Assembly (NCBI RefSeq): GCF_900114035.1
Contig: NZ_FORP01000028.1
Location: 1-64,000, forward strand
DNA from: Amycolatopsis sacchari
GTDB taxonomy: Bacteria > Actinomycetota > Actinomycetes > Mycobacteriales > Pseudonocardiaceae
Length of the DNA: 64,000 bases
Direction of reading: 5' to 3'
How positions within the stretch are numbered: the first letter of the stretch is position 1; each line of letters opens with the position of its first letter. This document shows, piece after piece, positions 9,275 to 17,228 of this stretch. The notes under the pieces are model-generated. The model worked only from the letters and a program-made list of their open reading frames with translations, did not search any database and was not told where the DNA came from. Both the position numbers and the translations under genes were made by a program.

Positions 9275-10571
9275 GCTTGCGCTGCCGGGCCCACCGCGTC
9301 ACGAGGACGGCCGCGAGGACGAGGGGCATCAGGATGTAGGCGTTGCCGAGCACGCTCTGCCAGAACTTCCAGTGCAGCTCGATGTTGCGCCCGTTCGGCA
9401 GGAACAGCAGCACGCAGCTGATGAACACCGCGATCACCGCGCCCGTGCCGAACCACCGGCGCCACGCCGTGCCCGGGCTGGTCTGCGGCAGCCGCGAGAT
9501 GAGCAGCACGATCAGCGGCACCGCCCACACCCAGTGGTGCGACCACGAGATCGGCGAGGCCAGCAACGCGAAGAACGCGCTGACCAGCAACGCGGCCAGC
9601 GCCTGCCCGCGGCGGTGGAAGCGCAGCATCAGCCAGATCGCCGGGATCGCGAGCAGCGCGCTGATCCCGATCGCCGCCTTCGACGCCCACGGCGCGAGGT
9701 CGGTGACGCGGTTCATCAGGCCGTTGAGGGACTGGTTGCCCGCCCAGTGCACCGGGCCGATGCGGCCGGTGTCGGAGATCGTCTTGGTCCAGTACCGGAT
9801 GGTGTCGCCGGGGATCAGCAGCAGCATGAGCAGCTGGAGCCCGAGGAACGTGGCCAGCGCCCGCGCCGCGTCCGCGCGCTTGCCGGTGAGGAACAGGTGC
9901 ACCACGAAGATCAGCGGCGTCAGCTTCACGGCCGCGGCGATGCCGACCATGACGCCTCCGCCACGCCCCCCGCGAGCCGTCACGACGAGGACGTCCACCA
10001 CGACCAGCGCCATCAGGATCAGGTTGATCTGGCCGAGGAACATCGTGCGCCAGACCGGTTCGAGCCCGAGCATCAGCACCGAGAACACCAGGGTCGCCCG
10101 CGCGGGGGAGGACCACCAGCGCGGCACCCCGGCCGCGGGCTTGGGCAGCGAGCCGATCGCGACCCGGATCACCAGTGCCATCGCCAGCACCGAGATCGCC
10201 GTCAGCACCCCCCACGCGACCTGCGTCGGCACGACCGCCATCGGCACGAACAGCAGCGCCGCCGTCGGCGGGTACGTGAACGGCAGCAGCGCCCACCACG
10301 GCTCGGGCGCGAGCGTGCTGGAGTCGTACAGCGGGTCCCCGTGCAGCAGGGTCAGCGCACCGGCGCGGTACACGGCGTTGTCCACGCCGAGCCGCCAGTC
10401 CAGCAGCCAGCCGACCACGCCGAGCGCGATCGCCAGCACCGGCACGACGGACAGCAGCAGCATGGACCTCGGCCGCATCGACAACCGGGTGAGCGAGGTC
10501 CGCAGCGCCAGGCGCGGCGGCGTCGCGCGCGTGAACGGCTCACTGCCGGCAGCGGGCACTGACTGGGTCAC
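9243..10571 (-). CDS. GT87 (DUF2029) glycosyltransferase, paralogue
   Basis: This 442-residue polytopic protein closely resembles its downstream neighbour (shared blocks [80 protein letters not shown]), so the pair arose by tandem duplication. It has a longer N-terminus and a soluble tail rich in Arg and Lys ([17 protein letters not shown]). The GTG at 10571 follows GGAAGG closely and is preferred to an open-frame extension to 10622. The likely role is transfer of mannose or arabinose to a cell-envelope glycolipid or glycan; the acceptor is unknown. Confidence 0.8.
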   Translation of the reverse strand: MTQSVPAAGSEPFTRATPPRLALRTSLTRLSMRPRSMLLLSVVPVLAIALGVVGWLLDWRLGVDNAVYRAGALTLLHGDPLYDSSTLAPEPWWALLPFTYPPTAALLFVPMAVVPTQVAWGVLTAISVLAMALVIRVAIGSLPKPAAGVPRWWSSPARATLVFSVLMLGLEPVWRTMFLGQINLILMALVVVDVLVVTARGGRGGGVMVGIAAAVKLTPLIFVVHLFLTGKRADAARALATFLGLQLLMLLLIPGDTIRYWTKTISDTGRIGPVHWAGNQSLNGLMNRVTDLAPWASKAAIGISALLAIPAIWLMLRFHRRGQALAALLVSAFFALLASPISWSHHWVWAVPLIVLLISRLPQTSPGTAWRRWFGTGAVIAVFISCVLLFLPNGRNIELHWKFWQSVLGNAYILMPLVLAAVLVTRWARQRKRGDVDSPAVR

Positions 10572-10647
10572 CCTTCCAGGAAAGCACGGATGAGCATCGG
10601 CCTGCGCACAAGCCCCGGCCATCGCGGGCCCGAACGGGACGACGGGG

Positions 10648-11502
10648 TCAGGACCGGGCGAGCCGCCGCAACAGGGCGCACGCCCCGTCGTGGGTCGGGG
10701 GCAACCGGACCAGCCGGATGCGGGGGTTGGTCAGCTCGGCCAGGTGCGGGTCGACGGACAGCCGCTCGTGCAGTGCCCGCCGCAGCAGCACCGCCTTCGA
10801 CGCGATCCCGCCGTCCCTCGGCAACACGGCGACCAGCGTCGACGGGCCCGCGGTCGCGATGCTCTCACCGCCGTCGAGCACGCTCCGCAGCGCCTCGGCG
10901 AGCAGGATCATGCCGGTCACCCGGTGCCAGCCGGCCACCTCGGACAGGTCGAGGGTCACCACCAGCAGCGTGTGGTCCTCCGCGGCCGCGCGGCCGATGA
11001 CCTCGGCCTGCCGGTAGATCTCGCCGAGCCGGGTGCGCAGGTAGGCGGCCGTGGGCAGGCCGGTCAGGGAGTCGACGACCTCGATGCGCGCGAGCTGGTC
11101 CATCGCCACGTCCGCCCACGCCAGCGCCGTCACCCGGAGCAGCCGGGCGGGCAGGGCGTCGACATCCGGGGCGACCAGCCCGTCGTCGTCCCCGGTGAGC
11201 ACGGCGTGCAGGGCCGCGACGTCGGCGAGGACCTCGGCCAGCCCGGCGCCCGCGTGCGCCCTCGCCCTGGCCAGGCCCGCCAGCGCGTCCTCGGGATCGC
11301 CCTCCAGCGCCTCCGCGCACACGGCGTCGACCTCGGGAAGCGCCCAGTCGCTCGGGAAGCGCCAGCCCGCGGCGAGGCTCGCCGTCCGCCACTTCGCACG
11401 CAACTCCCGCAGGGAGCGGCCGGTTACCGGGTCGGTGAACGCACCGCGCGGTCTCCAGCTCCGCTGCCGGGGACCGCCCCCGTCGCCGGCTGGTACATCC
11501 AC
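10648..11502 (-). CDS. Degenerate GGDEF-type protein
   Basis: The C-terminal half of this 284-residue protein carries the entry motif of GGDEF domains (VVDSLTGLPTAAYLRTRLGEI), but where the GG(D/E)EF active loop should be it reads ESIATAGPSTLVAVLP. Diguanylate cyclase activity is therefore not expected; it may act as a binding or regulatory module. The N-terminal 120 residues are alpha-helical and Asp/Ala-rich without a recognised domain. The GTG at 11502 is chosen because AAAGGA lies 9 nt upstream. It is divergent from the sigma-factor gene, with about 230 bp between them. Confidence 0.6.
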   Translation of the reverse strand: MDVPAGDGGGPRQRSWRPRGAFTDPVTGRSLRELRAKWRTASLAAGWRFPSDWALPEVDAVCAEALEGDPEDALAGLARARAHAGAGLAEVLADVAALHAVLTGDDDGLVAPDVDALPARLLRVTALAWADVAMDQLARIEVVDSLTGLPTAAYLRTRLGEIYRQAEVIGRAAAEDHTLLVVTLDLSEVAGWHRVTGMILLAEALRSVLDGGESIATAGPSTLVAVLPRDGGIASKAVLLRRALHERLSVDPHLAELTNPRIRLVRLPPTHDGACALLRRLARS

Positions 11503-11683
11503 TCGCGACCGTCCTTTCGTCCACACTGCCGATCTCGTGACGTCCGGAGGTCTCTGGTATGACGCACCGGCCGTCGCCGGTTTCCCCGGGTGATCTTGTT
11601 GCACTCCTGGGGGCTTCGACGACCCCGGAGGGTGACGTGTTCGCCGAGTTCCGTCACACTGATCGCTGCGCGACGTCTGGTTC

Positions 11684-11712
11684 GACGAACGGTGCCGCGA
11701 TCACCGTTCGTC
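11684..11712. promoter_or_regulatory. Perfect inverted repeat upstream of the sigma-factor fusion
   Basis: GACGAACGGTG and its exact reverse complement CACCGTTCGTC are separated by 7 nt and end 23 nt before the GTG at 11736. The element could be an operator or an RNA hairpin next to the ribosome binding site. Confidence 0.6.
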
Positions 11713-11735
11713 CCAGCCTGGACAGAAGGAGAGCA

Positions 11736-13988
11736 GTGTCCACCGTTCCCGCGGGTTTCGACGAGAAGAGCGACGCCGAGCTGATCACCGCGGTGCGCAA
11801 CGGGGACCTCACGGCGTACGGCGCGCTCTACGAGCGCCACGTCGGCGCCGCCTACAACCTGGCGCGCCAGCTCGCGCGGTCGAAGGCCGAGTCCGACGAC
11901 CTGGTGTCCGACGCGTTCGCCAAGGTCCTCGACACGCTCCGGGCCGGCAAGGGCCCCGACAGCGCCTTCCGCGCGTACCTGCTCACCGCGCTGCGGCACA
12001 CCGCCTACGACCGCACGCGCAAGGAGAAGCGGCTCGACCTCAGCGAGGACATGACCACGTTGAGCGGCGCGGGCGGAGCCGCCACCGACGCGCTGACCGT
12101 CCCGTTCTCCGACACCGCGGTCGCCGGGCTCGAACGGACCATGGCCGCGAAGGCGTTCGCGCGGCTGCCGGAGCGGTGGCAGGCCGTGCTGTGGCACACC
12201 GAGATCGAGCAGCAGAGCCCCGCCGAGGTCGCGCCGCTGCTGGGCCTGACCCCCAACGGCGTGTCCGCGCTCGCCTACCGCGCGCGTGAGGGGCTGCGGC
12301 AGGCGTACCTGCAGGTCCACCTCGCCGAGACCTCCGCCGAACGCTGCCGCGCGACGGCCGACCGGCTGGGCGCCTGGACCCGCGACGGACTGTCCAAACG
12401 CGAACGCGCCCAGGTCGAGGCGCACCTCGACGAGTGCGAGCGGTGCCGCGCGCTGGCCGCCGAGCTGGCGGACGTCAACGGCGCGCTGCGGGCCGTCGTC
12501 GCCCCGATCGTGCTGGGCGGTGCGGTGGTCGGCTACCTCGCGGCGACCGGCGCCAAGGCGAGTGCCGCGACGGCAACGGTCGCCGCGGCGTCGGCCGGTT
12601 CGGCGGGCGGGGCCGCGGGTGCCGCCGCGGCCGGGCCACGGCAGTTCCTCGGCGTCGCGGCGTCCGGGGTCGCGATCGCGGCCGCGGTCGCGACGGCGCT
12701 GGCCGCCGGCGGTGGCCCCCAGGAGATCCCGACCGCGGCCTCGACACCGACGCCGCCCCCGGTCGTCCAGCCCGCACCCGCACCCGCGCCGGCGCCCCAG
12801 GTGCCCGCTCCCCCCGCGCCTCCCGCCCCGCCGGCCCCGCCAGTGGTGCCCGCTCCCCCGCCCGTGCAGCCGGCGCCGTCGGTCCCGCCGACGCTGCCCG
12901 CACCCCCGCCACCGCCGGCGGCTCCGCCGGCCCCGGCTCCCGCGAACCTCACCGCGGACTCGCCCGCGCAGGGCATCGAGCTGGACCCGGGGCAGGGCGC
13001 GGTCGCCCTGCCGATCACGGTCCGCAACACCGGCGGTTCCGTCTCCGAGCCCGTCGTGGCGACCCTGAACCTGCCGCCGGGCATCCGCGCCGTCCCGCCG
13101 GGCGGCGGCGGTGGTGCGGCGGCCGCACGCGGGTTCGCCGTGCAGGCGAGCCAGGGACCGCTCACCGTGGACTGCCCCGCGGGCACCGGCACCGTCACGT
13201 GCTCCACCGACCGGGGCCTGCAACCCGGCGAAACGGCGGTGCTGACGTTCCGGCTGATGGCCGACGACGACGCGCGGCCCGGCCAGGTGACGGGCTCGGT
13301 CACCGCGGGCACGACGATCCGGCTCGCGGTCGACGTGCCGGTCGCGGTCAAGCCGCGGCCCGACGCGCTGACCCTGGCCGTGAGCGGCGACGACGACTTC
13401 CCGTGGCCGTGGTTCCACGAGCGCGCGTTCACCGTGACCGTCACCAACGACGGCCCGAACACCAAGCCGGTCACGGTCGACGTGGACCGGAAGGCGGACC
13501 TGACGGACGGCCCGGCCACCTGCACCACCGGTGACCACGCGATCAGCTGCACCAGCACGCAAGCGCTTGCGCCGCACGAGCAGCTGCGACTGAGGTTCGA
13601 CACGAGGTGGCACCCGTTCGACCCCGGCTTCATCACCGTCACGGCGACGCTGGGCACGGCCACCGAGACCGCCAAGGTGCCGTTCCTGTGCTGGCCGGAC
13701 CTGCCGTGCGGCGTGCCTTCGCCGGACCCGACGACGCCCACGGGCACCAGCACCAGCAGCACCACGTCGACGTCGTCGTCCTCGTCCTCGTCGAGCACCC
13801 ATGCGACGACGTCCACGTCGGGCTCCGGCCCGGCCACGAGCAGTCCGGCCTCCTCGTCGTCCTCGGCGACGTCCAGCAGCACCCCGCCGCCGAGCAGCAG
13901 CAGCACGCCCTCGACCACCAGCACGCCTTCGAGCAGCTCGACGAAGCCGAAACCGCCTTGGTGCTGGCTGTTCTGCTGGCCCTGGTGA
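11736..13988 (+). CDS. ECF sigma factor fused to zinc-finger anti-sigma-like, membrane and extracellular modules
   Basis: This 750-residue chimera has several parts in order. Sigma-70 region 2 (about residues 25-95: YGALYERHVGAAYNLARQLA, DDLVSDAFAKVLDTLR) is followed by region 4 (about 140-205: RLPERWQAVLWHTEIE, LLGLTPNGVSALAYRAREGL). Next comes a zf-HC2-like element with HLDECERCRALAAEL (about 230-245), then hydrophobic stretches around 255-330, a Pro/Ala-rich linker, two Ig-like DUF11/CARDB-type repeats (TVRNTGGSV, TVTNDGPN) and a Ser/Thr-rich tail ending WCWLFCWPW. The layout suggests that the sigma domains are held at the membrane by an extracellular sensor and released by an unknown step. 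Related C-terminally extended ECF groups have been described in actinobacteria. The GTG at 11736 has AAGGAG at good spacing; an upstream ATG at 11559 is less likely. Confidence 0.75.
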   Translation: MSTVPAGFDEKSDAELITAVRNGDLTAYGALYERHVGAAYNLARQLARSKAESDDLVSDAFAKVLDTLRAGKGPDSAFRAYLLTALRHTAYDRTRKEKRLDLSEDMTTLSGAGGAATDALTVPFSDTAVAGLERTMAAKAFARLPERWQAVLWHTEIEQQSPAEVAPLLGLTPNGVSALAYRAREGLRQAYLQVHLAETSAERCRATADRLGAWTRDGLSKRERAQVEAHLDECERCRALAAELADVNGALRAVVAPIVLGGAVVGYLAATGAKASAATATVAAASAGSAGGAAGAAAAGPRQFLGVAASGVAIAAAVATALAAGGGPQEIPTAASTPTPPPVVQPAPAPAPAPQVPAPPAPPAPPAPPVVPAPPPVQPAPSVPPTLPAPPPPPAAPPAPAPANLTADSPAQGIELDPGQGAVALPITVRNTGGSVSEPVVATLNLPPGIRAVPPGGGGGAAAARGFAVQASQGPLTVDCPAGTGTVTCSTDRGLQPGETAVLTFRLMADDDARPGQVTGSVTAGTTIRLAVDVPVAVKPRPDALTLAVSGDDDFPWPWFHERAFTVTVTNDGPNTKPVTVDVDRKADLTDGPATCTTGDHAISCTSTQALAPHEQLRLRFDTRWHPFDPGFITVTATLGTATETAKVPFLCWPDLPCGVPSPDPTTPTGTSTSSTTSTSSSSSSSSTHATTSTSGSGPATSSPASSSSSATSSSTPPPSSSSTPSTTSTPSSSSTKPKPPWCWLFCWPW

Positions 13989-13997
13989 GGGCAGGCG

Positions 13998-14003
13998 TAG
14001 GGT
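13998..14003 (+). promoter_or_regulatory. -10 box upstream of the first GtrA gene
   Basis: TAGGGT lies 8 nt before the GTG at 14012, and no ribosome binding site is seen. This fits a leaderless or near-leaderless mRNA starting just after the sigma-factor gene stop at 13988. Confidence 0.4.
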
Positions 14004-14011
14004 CACCCCCC

Positions 14012-14560
14012 GTGGCCATCGTCGAAACCGTGCTGGGGCTCCTCCCGCGCCCCGCGCGGGCGCTGCTGATCAAGCACCGTGAACTGCTGAAGTTCGCCCT
14101 GGTCGGCGGCGCGTGCTTCGTGCTGACCAACGTCGTGAACTACGCGCTCAAACTGACCGTGCTGCGCGGCAACCCGGTGACGGCGTTGATCCTCGCGGTG
14201 CTCGTGGCGACCGTCGTGTCCTACGTGCTGTCACGGGAATGGTCGTTCCGCACGCGCGGCGGCCGGGAACGGCAGCACGAGGCGGCGTTGTTCTTCGTGA
14301 TCAGCGGGATCGCGGTGGGCCTGAACTCGCTGCCGCTGGCGATCTCCCGTTACGTGCTCGAACTGCGCACCCCGCACGTCGGACTGTTCACGCAGGAGGT
14401 CGCCGACTATTTCAGCGGGATGGTCCTCGGCACGCTCGTGGCGATGCTGTTCCGCTGGTGGGCGTTCAAGAAATGGGTGTTCCCGCAGGCGGGCGCGCGG
14501 CCGAGGGTGGTGCGGGCGGCTCCCGCGGAAGAGGACGAACCGGACGTCCGGGCCGCCTGA
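14012..14560 (+). CDS. GtrA family membrane protein
   Basis: This 182-residue protein has four membrane spans of the GtrA/DPMS type, whose members help flip or present polyprenyl-linked sugars for envelope glycosylation. Signature blocks are IKHRELLKFALVGGACFVLTN, SYVLSREWSFRTRGGRERQHEA and MLFRWWAFKKWVFP. In M. tuberculosis the equivalent gene (Rv3277) lies between purK and the PH-domain gene, as here. A second copy follows directly. The GTG start fits the upstream -10 box. Confidence 0.85.
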   Translation: MAIVETVLGLLPRPARALLIKHRELLKFALVGGACFVLTNVVNYALKLTVLRGNPVTALILAVLVATVVSYVLSREWSFRTRGGRERQHEAALFFVISGIAVGLNSLPLAISRYVLELRTPHVGLFTQEVADYFSGMVLGTLVAMLFRWWAFKKWVFPQAGARPRVVRAAPAEEDEPDVRAA

Positions 14561-14585
14561 ACTCCTGCGCCCTCCCGCAGCTCCG

Positions 14586-14591
14586 TACACT
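14586..14591 (+). promoter_or_regulatory. -10 box for a leaderless transcript (second GtrA gene)
   Basis: TACACT is followed by 7 nt and the GTG at 14599. It suggests that the second GtrA copy has its own promoter despite being only 38 bp from the first. Confidence 0.45.
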
Positions 14592-14598
14592 GCGGGAC

Positions 14599-15144
14599 GT
14601 GACCGTTGTGGAAAGCGTGCTTTCGCACACTCCCGAGCCGCTGCGCTCGGTGCTGATCAAACACCGGGAGCTGCTGAAGTTCGGCATCGTCGGTGGCACG
14701 ACGTTCATCGTCGACAACGGTGTGTGGTACCTGCTCAAACTGAGCGTGCTGGAAGACAAGCCGACCACGGCGAAGGCGATCGCGATCATCGTAGCGACGA
14801 TCGTGTCCTACATCCTCAACCGCGAGTGGTCGTTCCGCACGCGCGGCGGCCGCGAACGGCACCACGAGGCCGCGTTGTTCTTCGTGATCAGCGGGCTCGC
14901 CGTGGTCGTGAACCTGATCCCGCTGTACCTCTCGCGGTACGCGTTCCACCTCGAAGTCCCGCACGTGACCCGGTTCGTGCAGGAAACGGCGGACTTCATC
15001 AGCGGTTCGATCATCGGCATGCTGCTGGCGATGGTGTTCCGCTTCTGGGGTTTCAAGAAGTGGGTTTTCCCCGACGATCTCGGCCAGCGCCGCCGCGACG
15101 CGGTGAAAAGCGCGGATATTCGCGAATTGCGGCCCAAGATCTGA
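14599..15144 (+). CDS. GtrA family membrane protein, tandem paralogue
   Basis: This 181-residue protein is very similar to the preceding gene (IKHRELLKFGIVGGTTFIVDN, NREWSFRTRGGRERHHEA, FRFWGFKKWVFPDD), so it is a recent tandem duplicate. Four membrane spans are expected. The C-terminal cytoplasmic tail differs (RRRDAVKSADIRELRPKI), so the copies may have different partners. Proximity to the GT87 glycosyltransferase pair is suggestive, because GtrA proteins often assist lipid-linked sugar transfer; the link is inference only. Confidence 0.85.
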   Translation: MTVVESVLSHTPEPLRSVLIKHRELLKFGIVGGTTFIVDNGVWYLLKLSVLEDKPTTAKAIAIIVATIVSYILNREWSFRTRGGRERHHEAALFFVISGLAVVVNLIPLYLSRYAFHLEVPHVTRFVQETADFISGSIIGMLLAMVFRFWGFKKWVFPDDLGQRRRDAVKSADIRELRPKI

Positions 15145-15147
15145 CGC

Positions 15148-15183
15148 CGGGCGCGCAGCGCCTCCTTGAGGGGTGGCGGTCGG
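15148..15183. repeat. Dispersed hairpin repeat, copy 2
   Basis: GGCGC-gca-GCGCC is followed by TCCTTGAGGGG and TGGCGGTCGGGC, the partner of the copy at 8104-8139. It lies between the converging GtrA and histidine kinase genes and could act as a terminator. Confidence 0.6.
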
Positions 15184-15196
15184 GCGACGGGTGGGC

Positions 15197-16486
15197 TTAG
15201 CGAGGCACACGTTCCGAGGGCCAGCGCACTTCGCGGACGTCTCCCGGACTCGGCACCCGCAGGAACAGGCTGAACACCGCGGGCCGCCTGCTCGACAGCT
15301 CCAGCCGCCCGCCGTCAGCCTCGGCCAGGGCGCGCGCCAGTGCCAGCCCGACACCCGTCGAACCGCCACCGGAGAACCCGCGCTCGAACACGTGCGGCGC
15401 CAGTTCGTCCGGAATGCCCGAACCCGTGTCGGTCACCTCGACGACCACCGTCCCCTCGGCGTCGCCGCGCCGCGCGGCCAGCGTGACCGTGCCGGCGCCG
15501 TGGCGGAGCGCGTTGTCCAGCAGCACCCCCACCACCTCCCGGAGACGGCCGGGCGTCGCCCGCGCGATCAGGCCGTCCCCGATCCGCAGCCGCAGGTTCC
15601 GCCCCTCCGCCCGCAGCAACTGCCGCCACTCCTGCGCGACCTCGGGCAACGCGGTGGCCAGCTCCACCGGCTCGGCGTCCACCTCGCTCGCCGCGCGAGC
15701 CGCCGCCAGCAGCTCCTCCAGCGCCTCGGACAACCGGTCCGCCTGCTCCTGCGCGGCGCGCGCCTCCTCGGCGACGTCGTGGTCGTCGACGATCGTGAGC
15801 GGCTCCAGGCGCAGCTGCAGCGCGGTGAGCCTGCTGCGGAGCTGGTGCGAAACGTCCCCGACCAGCTGCCGCTCCCGCTGCACGAGCTGCGCCAGCGCGG
15901 TGCCGGACGTGTCGAGCGCCTCGGCGACCATGTCCAGCTCCCCCACCCCGTACCGGCTGGGATCGGGCCGGAAGTCCCCGCCGCCGAGCTTCGCCGCGCG
16001 CTCCGCGACGTGCCGCAGCGGTTTGGCCAGCCGCCGCGCCGTCACGGTCGCGACGACGGTGCCGATGCTCACCGACAACACGACCAGCAGCAGCACGGCG
16101 AGCGTCACCGTGGTCTGCCGCGAGCGCAGCGGACCGGACGGGATCGCCAGCTCCAGCGTGCCGTCCCGCGCCAGCTGCACGCGCGCCGTCACCGGGTCCG
16201 TGCCGGGCTCGGAACCCTCGGTCTGCGCGGGCTGCCCCGGCAACCGCACCGTCAGCTTGCCGCCTGCCGGGATCGCGACCGCCACGGCCGCGAGGTCGGC
16301 GTCGCTGAGCTGCCCGTCCGCGAGATCGGTGTCCAGCGTCGCGGCGATCTGCGAAGCGCGGGCGCCCAGGTCCTCGGTGGTGATGCTGTCGACGAGCTTC
16401 CACGCCGTCACGCCCAGCGGGATCCCGAGCGCGGCGGCGGTCACCGCGACGGCGAGCAGGATGGCCAGCAGGATGCGGCGCCGCAC
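15197..16486 (-). CDS. Sensor histidine kinase
   Basis: This 429-residue transmembrane kinase has an N-terminal membrane span (residues 4-26), an extracellular sensor of about 95 residues, a second span near 125-150, a HAMP segment (ARRLAKPLRHVAERAAKLG), an H box QLVGDVSHQLRSRLTALQ with the phospho-accepting His, an N box VLLDNALRHGAGTV, and G boxes TDTGSGIPDELAPHVFER and STGVGLALARALAEADGG. It pairs with the response regulator immediately upstream (2-bp gap, same strand). The stimulus is unknown; the topology suggests an envelope signal. Confidence 0.9.
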   Translation of the reverse strand: MRRRILLAILLAVAVTAAALGIPLGVTAWKLVDSITTEDLGARASQIAATLDTDLADGQLSDADLAAVAVAIPAGGKLTVRLPGQPAQTEGSEPGTDPVTARVQLARDGTLELAIPSGPLRSRQTTVTLAVLLLVVLSVSIGTVVATVTARRLAKPLRHVAERAAKLGGGDFRPDPSRYGVGELDMVAEALDTSGTALAQLVQRERQLVGDVSHQLRSRLTALQLRLEPLTIVDDHDVAEEARAAQEQADRLSEALEELLAAARAASEVDAEPVELATALPEVAQEWRQLLRAEGRNLRLRIGDGLIARATPGRLREVVGVLLDNALRHGAGTVTLAARRGDAEGTVVVEVTDTGSGIPDELAPHVFERGFSGGGSTGVGLALARALAEADGGRLELSSRRPAVFSLFLRVPSPGDVREVRWPSERVPR

Positions 16487-16488
16487 GC

Positions 16489-17187
16489 CTACTCCGTGTT
16501 GAAGCGGAAGCCGACGCCCCGCACCGTCGCGATGCGGCGCTCGCCGTCACCGGAGTGCACGACCGCGCCCTTGCCGTCGCTGGTCACCGACAGCTTCCGC
16601 CGCAGCCACGACATGTGCATGTCGAGCGTCTTCGACGTCTTGGACTCCAGGTCGTTCCACACCTCGGCGAGGATCTCGTCGCGGCTGACGACCTGCCCGG
16701 CGCGGCTCATCAGCACCCGCAGCAGCTCGAACTCCTTGTTCGCGAGCTGGATCTCCTTGCCCTCGACGGTGACCAGCCGGGCGCCCAGGTCCATCCGGAC
16801 GCCACCGGCCTCGAGCACCTCGGGCGCCCGGCGGCGCAGCAGCGCCCGGATGCGGGCGAGCAGCTCGGCGAGCCGGAACGGCTTGGCCACGTAGTCGTCC
16901 GCGCCCGCGTCGAGGCCCACGACGAAGTCCACCTCGTCGGTGCGGGCGGTGAGCATCAGCACCGGCAGCTCGGTGCCGCTCGCACGCAGGCGGCGGCACA
17001 CCTCCAGGCCGTCCATCCCCGGCAGGCCCAGGTCGAGTACCAGCAGGTCGACGCGCTGCTCCCCGGTCGTCTCCAGCACGGTGGGCCCGTCGCCGACGAC
17101 CTGGACCTCATAGCCCTCGCGCTGCAGGGCGCGCGACAACGGTTCCGCGATCGCCGGATCGTCCTCGGCGAGTAACACCATGCTCAC
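16489..17187 (-). CDS. OmpR-family response regulator
   Basis: This 232-residue two-domain regulator has a receiver domain (acidic pocket LLAEDDP, phospho-acceptor Asp in VLDLGLPGMDG, conserved Lys in YVAKPF) and a C-terminal winged helix (LANKEFELLRVLMSRAG, VWNDLESKTSKTLDMHMSWL, TVRGVGFRF). It controls genes in response to the adjoining histidine kinase. Starting at the GTG at 17187 is supported by TAGAGT 7 nt upstream; an ATG two codons later is the alternative. Confidence 0.9.
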   Translation of the reverse strand: MSMVLLAEDDPAIAEPLSRALQREGYEVQVVGDGPTVLETTGEQRVDLLVLDLGLPGMDGLEVCRRLRASGTELPVLMLTARTDEVDFVVGLDAGADDYVAKPFRLAELLARIRALLRRRAPEVLEAGGVRMDLGARLVTVEGKEIQLANKEFELLRVLMSRAGQVVSRDEILAEVWNDLESKTSKTLDMHMSWLRRKLSVTSDGKGAVVHSGDGERRIATVRGVGFRFNTE

Positions 17188-17194
17188 CTGGCCA

Positions 17195-17200
17195 ACTCTA
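17195..17200 (-). promoter_or_regulatory. -10 box for the two-component operon
   Basis: TAGAGT on the minus strand stands 7 nt before the GTG start of the response regulator. A leaderless transcript covering regulator and kinase is predicted. Confidence 0.45.
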
Positions 17201-17228
17201 CGACCGGTCGGCGTGAAAACATCGTCGC

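Noticed and set aside
8208-10562. Plus-strand open frame opposite the GT87 pair
   Set aside because: Ser/Thr/Arg-rich low-complexity translation without a start signal; antisense to clear polytopic membrane proteins.
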